Under the pieces are notes generated by a model. It saw nothing but the letters and a program-made list of their open reading frames with translations, was not told the origin of the DNA and did no database searches. This document shows positions 17,551 to 28,900 of a stretch of 64,000 nucleotides of DNA, piece after piece. The translations under genes were made by a program, and so were the position numbers. Position 1 is the stretch's first letter. Each line of letters begins with the position of its first letter. Source of the DNA: Strigops habroptila (taxonomy: Eukaryota; Chordata; Aves; Psittaciformes; Psittacidae); contig NC_044277.2 in the NCBI RefSeq assembly GCF_004027225.2, positions 97,647,552 through 97,711,551 on the forward strand, given 5' to 3'.

Positions 17551-20500
17551 AAGCCTCTTGCCGGTGCCTGCGATCTCCTGACACAGACACAGCAGGTCCT
17601 CGCTCCCTGCTTCCCAAGGGTCCCACCCAAGCATCACTCAGAGAGAATGGCGGGTGCCTGGTCCCCCCTCCTTGACCTTCCTGGCTTTGCCGGGCTAGGC
17701 GTGCAATGTATCCTGCTGGAGCAGGATCCCCGTGGGTTGCTGCCATCCCAGACATGCTTGGGGACCCCCTGGGATGTTCAACAGAGGTGCCTGGGCTGCT
17801 CCCTGCTCATAGGGGCTGTTTCATCCCTGTCTCCATCGTGGGATGGGTGCACACAGGGTGAAGCTGTCACTGGCACCATCCTCACAGCTGCCTTCTTTCC
17901 ATAGAGCAGCTCAGGATGTCACTGGGATTTTGGGCTCTGCAGCCAAAACACCCCAAGGTTGTCACCTCCCCAGCTCCTTGTTCCCATCTGCTCGGAGAAG
18001 AAACTGGTGCTGCTGTCCTGGCGGCTTTGGCAACATCGGCCTGGCTTCTGCTGGGATAAATGAGAAGCAGCCCCCCCACCCCAATTGCCTTCACCCTACC
18101 CTGGGACTGAGCATGGAGGGGGTTCCCTGCCCAGGGCACCCCAGCACTCCCACTGCCCTCCCCTCCAGCCACGGCTCTGTCTCACTTCCCACAGGAGCCG
18201 ATTTCTTCTGGAGACGGATTCAACCACGAGCCAAAACCCGCAGCTCCTCGGGAGAGAGGAAATAAAGCAATTAATCAACATACAATATTAAGCATGCCAC
18301 ACGTTAGGGATGCAGCCAACGATCTCCCTGGGGCAGGTAGGAGCTAAAGCCGCAGCTCAGCGTGTTTTAGATGCTTTCTGTGGGCTGCTAAATGATTAAT
18401 TCTCAGCTCACTCAGGGAGATTAAAAACTGAGGGGTGGCGGCGGGAGCCAGCAAATGATCCTGGGGGCCACGCAAAGTCGAGTGAGCAGCTGACCTGCAC
18501 TGTTGGGGCTTTGGATTTTGCCATTCTCCTTCCAGCATGGAGCTGTACAACAGGTAAATCAATGGATAAAGCACCTGGGCAGCACAGACACAGCAGCAAA
18601 AGATGGCTAGAGCCAAGCCTGAGCAGAGAGTGATGCGCTGGGGAGCAGGAGTCCTGCTGAGTGGAGGGGAGATGCTGATGCCCAAGAAAGCCTCATGGAA
18701 AAGCAGGCAGTCCTGGCACAGGCAGAGGCTGAGCTTCCAGTGGGACTGGGCAGGATGGGAAGGGAGCTAGAGTGGGATGAGGGTTGCTGTGACAGGAGGG
18801 AGAGGACACATGCTTGTGTATGAAGAGTGAGGGGAGAAGAAATGGTTATAGACATGTGTAAGGAAGGAGATGTTGGAGGGGATTGGGAATGACATGGCGT
18901 TGTGAGTGAGAAATACCCGTAGGGAAGAGGAGGGAAGGGGCACTGTGGGGATGGGGAGGCCACCTTGCTTCTCCACCTGCCCTTGGAGGGAGTTGGTGGG
19001 ACCAAATGCAGGGAAACAGCAGCCAAGGAGAGAGACCAACTGGCAAACTCGTGGCTGCATGATGGGCTCTGGAAACCATCTCCTCCTTGCTGGGATCCTT
19101 CCTGACAGTGCCTGTGGGTCCAGCAGGACGCTGCCTTGGGAGAGAAGAAAATCTCCTTTGCAGGGAAGAAACAGCCAGCATAATGCTGGTCTCTTGATCA
19201 GAGAAACCCTCATCCCTGTTTTTCTGGCCAGCAGCAGGCAGGTATCCTGCCTGGAGATGGGGTCACCCCTTTGGATGATTTGGAGGGATGGAGCAGCCAC
19301 CCCTGCCATGCTTGCTCTTCTGCATGGAGGTGAGGCACAGGCCATCCATCCCAGCACAGCCCATCCATCCGGGATCTGCCCTGGCTTGACACAGAGGTGT
19401 CCACCTTGGGAGCCTCCCAGGTGAGCAAAGTGGCAACTGGGGTTGCCCATCCTTGGCCACTGATTTTTCAGCCTTTCAGATGGGCCCAGCACATGGCTGA
19501 GGTGTGGTGGGCAGTGGGGGACAGCCTCTCCACAAAGCCACAGTAGTAACACCTTGGTGTTAATCCCTTGTTTAAGAACAGTGATGGGTGGAACCAAGGA
19601 ATCCAGGAGATAGGTGTTATCCTCGGCACTCTAATCTGCAGCTACTCACCCACATAGGCTGCAGGGACTGACGCGGGTTGAGGGCAAAATCGTGTCACAA
19701 GGATTTAAGCAGGTCTAAGGATGCTCCTGGTCAAAACACACACATTAAGAGAGCTGAGGGTGTTTGTCCCCCCTGTCCCTCTGCTCCAGGGTATCAGCCT
19801 GACCCCTATAATTCCCCTCCTTGCTGTGCCCCCTGCTTTGGATCCCACTCACCTACCTGGTGCGCTCCTGCTTCCTGCATGAAGACACAGCTTCTGGCCA
19901 CATCTCACTCCAGATGGCTACTAACCCTGGACCTCCATCTCGCCCTGGGACCAGTGTTCCTCGCTGTGCCTCCGTTTCCCCCCTGGGTGACAGCATGTCC
20001 CCAGCCCTCAGGCTCTTCTCCTGTTCTGGCTTTGCCAGAGCACTGAGGGAAGGAGGAGCATGGTTTGCACACGCGGGTGCATTGGGGTTACCCGAGGGGC
20101 CAGGCTCCCTGTCAGCACATCGTCTGACATGGAGAGAGCAGGGGGGACAGCAAAGAGCATCTGCCATGTGCCATGTGCCGGTCACCAGAGCTGATTTCAT
20201 GGGCCCTGTGGAGGAATTTGCTTCCCAGCCAGCAAAGCAACACATGGCATTTTAATCAAAGGCCTAATCACTGTGAAACGGTGAGGTTGTGGACAGCTAT
20301 TAAATTTAAATGCTCGGTTAGTTTGCAGGGAAGGGAGGCGGCCTTTTGTGGCTGGGCAAGGACTGGCACGGGACGCAGGGTGCGAAGGGACAGGAATTGG
20401 CGGCGGCACCGGCTCTGTCCTCCTCACTCTGTCATCCTCTTTTCTCTTGCAGACACATAACAGGATTAGAGCCGCGACCTCGAGACAAGGCGCCTTTCTT

Positions 20501-23500
20501 CCTCTTGATGAGCTCCGGCTGCCTGAAACAAAATAGCTGGAGTCCCAATTCAATGACCGAGCCCTGGCCGGGAGAGAGCAGGAGGGAGAAGGGGTCAGAG
20601 CGGCAGCTCTGTCGTCCTGGCAGGTTGTGTGCACCCAGAGTGGGCTCAACACCCCTGGTGCAGGATGCTTCTGCTTTGGGACCTGTCTTTCCCATTCCCA
20701 AACCTGTGGGTTTGGCTGTCCTTCCCTGAGCTGCTGGGAGCTTTCCCTGGGAGTGGTGGCCAGGGGTTTGTCCGATACCTGGAGCTGGTGAGGTGGGATC
20801 TCTGTGCCTGCGTCCTCTCCAGCACAATCTCTTTGCTGGCTTGGGTTTACACACACCAAGCAGCTGGATTGCCTCTTGGCTTGTAGGAGCCTTTACCTGA
20901 TGTTTGCATAGCTAGAAAGCATCATAAGTATTTTGTGATGGGAAATAGCAATTACTCCATTATTCTCATTCTCACTGTAACAGGGAGCGAATCCAGTACT
21001 AAACTGACCCTGCGTGGGATTTGAAGAGAGGAGAAAAGCAAAATCCTCTTAGCTTCATAAACTGTAAAATGCTCAGTGTGGGAAAGAACAGCTGGGCATG
21101 CGTTTGCTGACACTGAGGAAGCTCTGGGGATGGCTTTAGCCATGGCAGCCTCTGTTTGTCACTGCTTTATGCCACGCTGGCTAGCACAGACATCAGGTTA
21201 ACTGGTTCTGCTAGGAGAGGAAGAGAGCAGGGCACAGGCATCGCTTGGAGATTGAATTGAAATGTAAAGGCAGGAGGCAAATTGGCCAAGTCTGAGTGTG
21301 GGGTGACCAAGCTCACGACCCTCATGAAGGGATGTGGAAGAAAAGGGAAATAAAGAGAAAGGACCCTGAGGCACTTTGAGAACGGGTAAGTAAGATCTCA
21401 TGGGAGGCACGTTTAAAGGTGAAAAGAGTTGAGGAAATTGGCGGTTCTTCAGAGAAATGGTGCAAACAACACACATACAAGCTAGCCCAGTAGGAAATGT
21501 AGTAGGAACCAGCTTGGCTCCATCACAAGCTCTCCACTGACCTCAGGCTCAAGGGAAAAAAAACATTTACAGAAAGTGGGAACTAGGTCAAATTACTAAG
21601 GACAGTGGTAAGAGTAGCATAAGCATGTGGGGAAACATCAGAAAGACCAAAGCACAAATTGAGGTGGAAATAGTGAGCATCATTAAGAGGAAGAAGAAAA
21701 GACTACAGGAGAAGAATGAGCAAGGGAGTGCTGGTCCGGACCCTGAGAAGAAGGATGGCTGCTGACAGAGGAGGCTGAGAACTCAAGGGTTTCACTGTTT
21801 ATTTTTCTCCTGAAATCAGTCTTGAAAAATGTCAACTGCAAGCAGCTGCCTACCACAATGAGTAAGATTTTGTGCTCTCCACTGAGACAGTGTTAACTGC
21901 AATAAATAGAGTCCCCACATTGGTTAGGCGTTTGCTGAATTTCACCCTGTGGTACTTAGAAAACCACTTAAAACCACCTCAGGCCAATAAGGTAGCACAA
22001 GGGATGGGTAAGGTTTTACAAGCCCAGCTCCAGTTTGCGGCATGCCACTTCAGGAAAGATGCAGCCCACAGGAGAAGGTGCAGGGAAAGCAAGAAGAAAG
22101 GTGAGAGATCAAGAAAAGACAGTCTCTGCAGGGTGGGCAGTGGGGAGAACTGGAGACCAAGGGAGCCATGAGAAGACTGAGTATAAAGGGCTTCTTCAAA
22201 AAGGCTGGGAATAACCAGGGTCTGTGGTGGAATGCCAGAAAAATAGGGTGAACTTCAAATGATGAACTTCATTTGCTAGAAAAGACAGTTTGGAGAGACA
22301 TCAGGAAGTATTTCCTACCTGTGATGAGAAAGAACCAGGACAGACTGCAGGGGAGGATGGGCAGTTCTCCTTGTAGAGGTCACCAAGAGCAGATTAGATC
22401 CATCTCAGGGTGACAAGAACTGCTGATTCCCACTTAGTGAGGTGGTGGAAGTGCTGATCCCCTGCACTGGACTCAGCTCTGGTTTCTGCCATTCTGTGTC
22501 TTCCAGTGCACCACTTCTTTGCATGGACAGAGGTGGGGCAAAAGGGTAGGCTAAGTCTGGCTTCTCTCTCTGCCACACACTTTTCACCCCAGTTTTTGCT
22601 TCTGTCACACCCCAATATTATTGATTCAGGAGTATTGCTTAGATCTACGTATACAATTTGCATGTATTAGGTGGATCAGAAGTCATTCTGCACAAGCACC
22701 CAGGAGTCTTGGTCTTGAATGAAGCTCACCCTTTGCTGGGTGCTAGAAAAAGGCAGCACGAAAATATGGTTCTTGCTTTAGAGTGCTCAGGATTTAACTG
22801 CAAGGCAAGAGACAGCAGATGGAGGCAATCTGTTGGGTAGATGAGTACAAAGAAACAGTGAGACAATACTGGCTGGCATGGCAGACAGTGGGGCTTAGCG
22901 CGAGATGAGCCAAACTTGCTAGGGTTTTGCGCAGACACTGGAAAAGAGGAGAGTTCAGGAAGGATTTGGGAGAAGATAAGGAGATTCTTCTGTAGCTGTA
23001 GAGCTCTAGCTTTTGCATGGTGGCCCAGGCCAAGGATACAGATGCGGGGAGGAGAAGTGGATCTCTGAAGCTGTCTGTATCATCCTCAGGGTGTTGAGAG
23101 GATGTTGTATGTGAGAAATAGGAGATGGCAGGAAAAAAGAACTGTGGGAGAGCGCTGAGTGAGAATTGGGAGGACGAGAAGGAAGAACTGCAAAGGGCTT
23201 ATCAGAGAGGCAAGAAGAAAAAGAGGATGGGGCAAAATGAGGCACAGGTAAGAAGTGTGAAGGATGAGGAGGTGATGGTGGATGGGAAAGGCAGAGGATC
23301 TGGCAAAGAGTGGTGTCTTTAGTGAGCCAAACACTTTGCATCTGGGAGAGGACAGTGTTTTCTCTGCCTGCCTTGGTCCCATTTTGCTTGCAGCCATCCT
23401 CAGGATCCCAACAGTTCCCTGCTGAGATGACTTTGCTGCTGGATCCCCGCCGGTTTCAGCACGTTTCCCAGGGATTTTTCAGTTGCTGCTGGAAAAGGCC

Positions 23501-23749
23501 TGGAGACCCTTCATGGAGAGCCAGCGGGCACTTTGCTCAAAATGGTAAAGGGAATTTTAAAGGTGACCTGAAAATCGAATCAAAACTCCTTTTCTTTTTT
23601 TTTAACTTGCTTTATGAATGCAGTAAATTACTCTTCACAGCCACAGACAATCAGCAAACAAACCATGGTTAAATGCAGCAAAGGGTACTTACGTTTGACA
23701 TTAGCGGCAAGTGTATAAAGTGGGGGTAATGAGGCGCCGGAAAGAAATG
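17551..23749. other. Intergenic spacer downstream of CSPG5
   Basis: No exon is recognised. AT-rich islands rich in TAAT/ATTA words occur at 18,250-18,300, 18,360-18,430 and 20,225-20,315 within GC-rich surroundings. They could be conserved non-coding elements. The rest looks unique and featureless. Confidence 0.4.
20225..20315. promoter_or_regulatory. Candidate conserved non-coding element
   Basis: A compact AT-rich block holds ATTTTAATCAAAGGCCTAAT and CTATTAAATTTAAATGC between GC-rich flanks. It includes an ATCAAAG TCF/LEF-like word and TAAT cores. Its function is not shown by sequence alone. Confidence 0.25.
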
Positions 23750-23925
23750 CCAAGAGAGGATGCAGAGTCATCGTCGCTGAGGGTTTCTAAGAACAGGTTG
23801 GACAAACAGCTGTCAAGAAAGGTTTCAGTCGAGCTGATTTTGCCTGGCGGCAGGTGTTGCTCTATCTACACGACCTCTCCAGGTCCCTCCAGTCTTATGC
23901 TCAGTGATCCTGCGATGCTTCTGCT
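23750..23925 (+). mobile_element. Ancient CR1 3' end (diverged)
   Basis: The words GGGTTTCTAAGAACAGGTTG, GACAAACAGCTGTCA, then ACGACCTCTCCAGGTCCCTC and AGTCTTATG follow the order of the older, turtle-like CR1 3' tail. Divergence is high, in contrast to the young copies elsewhere in the window. Confidence 0.6.
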
Positions 23926-24486
23926 CCTCTTCTCATCAGAAATGTCAGGCCTGCTCTTCCATCCCTCTGCCAGAGCTGCTGCCTCTGCCTCTGCAGAACA
24001 GGTTTATGAGCTTTGTCTTCTGTTCACTGGGGCTGACAGAATGGTAATTCGTAATAGTGTTCACCTACGTTTTTAATAGTTGCTACATACACAGGGGGAT
24101 ATGTATGTATATACATATACAAATAGGCAAAATGTAATACTTTAAAAGGGAAAGCATAAAAATCATTGCCCTTCCTATCTACTTTCTCTATTAACCTTGC
24201 ACTTCTTTCTTCCCAGTCACATCAATCCCCCACAAAATCTTCTGGGACAACAAATGTGAGTTCGAGATGTGAGACTAACCCCACCCTGAAGTGTGTTTCT
24301 GGCTTCCTGTAAGCAGGGTAAGGGGGGGATAAAAGAGGGAGATGTACACACCAATGCTGTTCCGCATTTCTCTTCCGTAGGTGTCTTTCAAAGGCAGCTC
24401 AGGTGTCCCAGCTGTTTTACCACATTCTCAGGCATCTAAATTCATATTTATTTTCCCTGTCTCCTCCCTGGCACTTTGGCCCTACA

Positions 24487-24518
24487 GCCCAACCCAGACT
24501 ATTCTATGATTCTATGAT
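24487..24518 (+). mobile_element. CR1 terminal fragment
   Basis: Only the last ~30 bp survive: CCCAACCCAGACTATTC followed by TATGATTCTATGATC. Confidence 0.6.
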
Positions 24519-25010
24519 CTGCAGCCTCAGGGAATCACAGAGTAGAGGCTTTGTAAATACCTGTGGGATTCTGTTTCACCAGCAGCACTTTTCCCAACCG
24601 CTGCCCAGCTAAAGGAGGCAGGAACATGGAAGCCAGCACTCTTCCCTCCCTGGTCGCTACTGGGCTGTTTTACCCTCTGCATTTCTGAGCCGGTCCCCAA
24701 GGAGGACGGTGGGGTAGTGTGCTGGCGGGTATAATACCTGACCCCCACATCCAGCAGGCACAGGGGAGATCTGCTGGCTGCCAAAAGTGTGAAGAGTGGG
24801 GCCAAACACAACCACAGGACGTGATGGTTGAAATTAGGAGCTCACCATAACCCACTCTGGTGTTTGCTGCTCATCTGCAAAGCATAGGCAAGCAAAAATA
24901 AGTCAGATGTCGGCATTGCTAGCACAACCAAAAGAAAACCAGGTTCCCCCTAGTTTTCCTATAGAAAAGAGCACTGTTAATGGCAGAGAGGTGAGGACCT
25001 ACGTTATGAC

Positions 25011-25052
25011 AGGGTGACATGTCCAAGTAACAGGGTGACATGTCCAAGTAAC
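25011..25052. repeat. 21-bp perfect tandem duplication
   Basis: AGGGTGACATGTCCAAGTAA plus C occurs twice head to tail without mismatch, followed by a partial third GGTGACA. Confidence 0.95.
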
Positions 25053-26589
25053 GGTGACAATGGCAGGAGCCATCCCCGGAGAACAGCCTTGCCACGCTCC
25101 GGGCTCCCTTTTCCCACTGACTGTCACAGGGAGGGACCCACTGGCTTAGAAATTCTTTTCAAAGCCTGGTTCTTGCATTTCTTCACAGAAATCCGGCACC
25201 TGGTTCAGCTCATCCATTATTCCTTCCAGCTGCTTTTTGCTGCATCAAGGCCCCAGCATTGAGTGGGCTGAATTTATCCCCTGAACACAAGCTGAGTTAA
25301 AGGGACAACTTGCTCGTTTCTTTTCTTACCCGTCCATTGACTCGGCCCAACATCTGCTCTCCTATTAACCTTCTCTGGCCTCAAAGCACTAATGATCTTT
25401 TATGACTCAAAGCATTACTAAAGCATTTAGCATTCTATCAGTAACAACGGCGTGATGGGAAGACAAGAAACCCTCCCGCTTTGGTATGCTCCTTTTGCTG
25501 TGGTGTAATTTGATTTGTGCATTAAAATCCAAAGGGATGGGTATATCCCGGAGAGCTCAGCAATAAGTAATGCAGGCATCTCTGTTGCCAGAAAGGGATA
25601 ATCAAAGGAGGTAAATCAAAGTGCCTTCTCCCTAAAAATCATTTTCCCTGCACCCCTATCGAGAAGCCAAGTGCTTTTAGTTAACTTTCCCTGCCGTGCT
25701 TTTGGGAATTACCTCAAATACTGCAAGATTAATTGTTTTGATTGGTTCACTTGGGGTTTTTTTTCCTACTCTTGATCATAAATTGCTTTTTACCCACTGG
25801 TGTGACGTAGCATTGGAGCTTAATTGTAAGCATCATTGTTACCTATGGATGCCATATGGCTCCACTATGCAATACTTACAAGGTTTGCTGCATTGTTAAT
25901 ACTGCAAATAAGCATGAAGCAGATGGAAGGGAAGGGGCAACAGTTCTAGCGGTGAAATTCTCACTGCCTTCGCATGGTAACAAGTCATGAAATGTGAGAA
26001 GGAATATATTAAGAAGGACAAGAGGTGTTTTGAGAGATGCAGCTGTATTTTGCATGTGGTTTTGGTCCCCTTCCCACTGCAAAGAGAAAAAGAGAGGATT
26101 TCACATTTCATTTACAAGGCGTTTAGGGCTCCGCGGCTCCTGGAGGAACTGGAAGAAAAGTGCTATAGAGGGAGAAATGTGACAGTGCAGACAAAAGGTG
26201 GTCTGAAAATGGCATATTTGCTAGCACACAGGTGCAGCCTGATGGGGAGCTCCCAGGTAGGAACATCTCCAGGCTCCTTCTCTGCCTGTGAACTCCCTTT
26301 GCTGGCATCTGTGCTGCAGAATGGGGCTCTGCAGACAAACCATGTGAACCAGGAGGCCAGGAGCCAGACTATTTCAAAGGGTGGCGAAGGAATTAAGGCT
26401 CTGGCTGCACCAACACAGAGCAGGGACTCAGCTGGTTACTGGACTCCCTGAGACCAGACCCAGGTTCCCAGCTCTGTGAAAGGGTAGGAAAACAAAAGCA
26501 AAGTGATTTGGACTTTTAAAGAAGCTTTCAGCTAATGCTTTTACAGAAATGAAGCCATCAAAGGATAAGAGAGGAAGTCCTTTCACAGC

Positions 26590-26790
26590 TAAATAACTGG
26601 TTAAAAGACAGGAAGAAAAGGGCTTTTCGAAGAAGAGAAATTACAGATGGGATATCCCAGGGATTGGGCTGGGACCTGGCTGAGACAGCATATTCCTAAA
26701 TCCTCTGAAGAAGAGATGGAGAACAGGATAATAAATTTTACAGATAATACACATACAAACATTGGAAATAAAGAGGGAAGAACAGCTGCA
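26590..26790 (+). mobile_element. Ancient CR1 ORF2 fragment
   Basis: AACTGGTTAAAAGACAGGAA, GGGATATCCCAGGGATTGGG, CTGGGACCTGG, ATATTCCTAAATC and AATTTTACAGATAATAC follow the order of the reverse-transcriptase core in old CR1s, including the degenerate equivalent of the FADDT active-site segment (read here as NFTDNT). Stops and substitutions make it a relic. Confidence 0.55.
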
Positions 26791-27576
26791 ATGGCTCAAC
26801 CAAATATTCATACAGCCCACCATCTTTTCTACAACAGTTATCCTAACCAGAGGGCAAGGGAAGAACCAGGCTAAGGCAAGCAGTTCTGTTCCCACAGCTC
26901 TTCTCCCAGGCCCTGTACTTTGCAGCTCAGGGACTTCCCAAGCCAGTGGTTACTAGTATCTCCTGAGGTTAGCTCCTCCTACTCTCAGGAGATCTCTCTG
27001 CCATGGACTTGTCACCTTTTCCCATTGATTCACCCTCTTAAACCCACCTAAACCTTCAGCAGTGGTAATTCGTGGTTCGGAAGAGCCTCACGCTAAACTA
27101 CAGGCGTCTCCTCTCTCTTGCTCCACACTTGCCATTTATTAGCATCGTTTGATGCCCCCTAATGCTTGCAGCGGACAAGACAGTGCAAGGCTGGTGCATC
27201 TTCTCTCCAGGTCCCTTGGGACAGCCAGCACTCCAGCACATTTCCCCTCGGCATGGCAATACTTGTCTACATTATGAGAATGAAAGGTTTCAAACGCTTA
27301 GGTGGGGCAATGAAATGCAAAGTGACAAAATATGCAAATTCGGTTATGAGGGGAAAAAAGCAATGCTAAGTAATGCGGATTTTTTTGGTTAAATTTGCTG
27401 TTACTACTCACTCAGCTGCTAGCTGAGCGCTGCTGCAGCTCATTCTTTGAGAGAGACAAATTAATGTTCAGCAGCACTCAAATGTGCTAATAATGTAATA
27501 GGAAACGTTAAGAGAGTAATGGACCCCTCTGAAGTATCCCATTGTCCCAAGGCATATTATATCTGCCATATAATAC

Positions 27577-28001
27577 ACCTGCACCTCTGCTATGGAGACA
27601 GGTTGAGACAGCTGGGCTTGTTCACCCTGGAGAAGGGAAGGCTCCAGGGACACCTCAGGGCAGCTTCCAGTGCCTAAAGGGACTAACAAGAAAGCTGGAG
27701 AGTGGGTTTTTACAAGGGCAGGTAGGGACAGGACAAGGGGGAATGGCTTTAAACTGACAGAGGGGAGATTTAGATGAGATGTGAGGCAGAAGTTCTTCCC
27801 TGTGAGGGTGGTGAGGCCCTGGCACAGGTTGCCCAGAGAAGCTGTGGCTGCCCCATCCCTGGCAGTGTTCAAGGCCAGGTTGGACACAGGGGCTTGGAGC
27901 AACCTGCTCTAGTGGAAGGTGTCCCTGCCCGTGGCAGGGGGTTGAACTGGATGAGCTTTAAGGTTCCTTCCAATCCAAACTATTTTGGGATTCTGTGATA
28001 T
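27577..28001 (+). mobile_element. CR1 LINE, 5'-truncated, sense
   Basis: The copy runs from CACCTCTGCTATGGAGACAG to the terminal GGGATTCTGTGATAT. It carries the TTGGACACAGGGGCTTGG variant rather than TTGGACGGGGCTTGG. It lies about 300 bp upstream of the ELP6 CpG island. Confidence 0.92.
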
Positions 28002-28289
28002 AAACCTAGTGTTCAGCTGGCAGAAGGGTGAAAGGGGACACCTCTGGTCCAGGGATCAGAGGCAGCAAGTGCAGCTAGAGTCCAGACACTGGCGGCCAGC
28101 GCTGGGATCCAGCCCCACTGAGCACCTCCATTAGCAGTGCTATTGCTGGAGGGTCCTGCTGCAGCCCAGGCACCCTGACCACGTGGACAGGATGCTCACG
28201 GAGCTCAACCACGGGGAAGGCCAAGCCCTGCAGCAGGATGAACCCAAAGCACCGGGAGGCGCTGGAGCTGCCCAGCCGGAACCCCGCGG

Positions 28290-28900
28290 CAGGGCGAAAC
28301 GCGCGGCAGGACCCCCGAGGGGACCGGGAGAAGCCGCGCTGAGGCGGGACCCCGCCCCTCCAGCAGGCGGCGCCATCCGCCTCCGCTCAGCGCATGCGCG
28401 GCGCCGCACCGCCACCCCGCTTCCCCGTTCCCGGAAGACTCCGTGTCCCCTCCGCGGCGGCCCGCCCGCCATGTTCGCGGAGCTGAACGAGCTGCTGGAC
28501 GCCTCCCCGCAGCGACCAGACACGGTGAGAGGGAGGGAGGCAGGCAAGGGAGGAAAGAAGGAGCGGCGCTGCCGTGGCGCCGGTGCGGGCCCGCGCGGGG
28601 GCTGCTGGGAGCTGCAGTCCGGGAGCCGCACGGTGCATGCCGGGAGAGGCGGCGCCCCGTGAGGCGGTGGCGGGAGCGCGGTGTGGCCATGGCGGCCTCG
28701 GCGTGCGCCGCGCCGTTGGCGGCCGCCGCGCTCTCCTCTTCGCCCGGCCTTGCTTCCTCGCCGACCCTCAGGGCTGAAGCTCCGGTATCCGCCGCTACGG
28801 AGGGGCCGGGCCCTGTCCCCGCAGTCCCCGGTGTGTCGGTGCGTGGTCGCTGCCGTGTGGTGAATAACAGCAGAAGCGGGGGTGAAACGCGGTACCCAGC
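28290..28900 (+). promoter_or_regulatory. ELP6: ELP6 CpG-island promoter
   Basis: The island is dense in CpG and has no TATA box. Sites readable by eye are a perfect NRF-1 palindrome GCGCATGCGC at 28390-28399, an ETS/GABP site CCGGAAG at 28431-28437, and a YY1-type CCGCCATGTT over the start codon at 28468. A diverged ZNF143-type word (TGCTGGGAGCTGCAGTCC) lies in intron 1 at about 28603-28620. This set is typical of housekeeping promoters. Confidence 0.7.
28471..28524 (+). CDS. ELP6: ELP6 coding exon 1
   Basis: The exon has eighteen codons, MFAELNELLDASPQRPDT, and ends in phase 0 at a GTGAGA donor. The ATG lies in GCCCGCCATGT, acceptable for initiation, and overlaps a YY1-like site. Confidence 0.93.

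Noticed and set aside
19600-27100. A further gene between CSPG5 and ELP6
   Set aside because: Isolated splice-like sites (for example TCTCTTGCAG near 20,452) exist, but no linked exons or recognisable protein were found. Old CR1 relics explain several protein-like bits.
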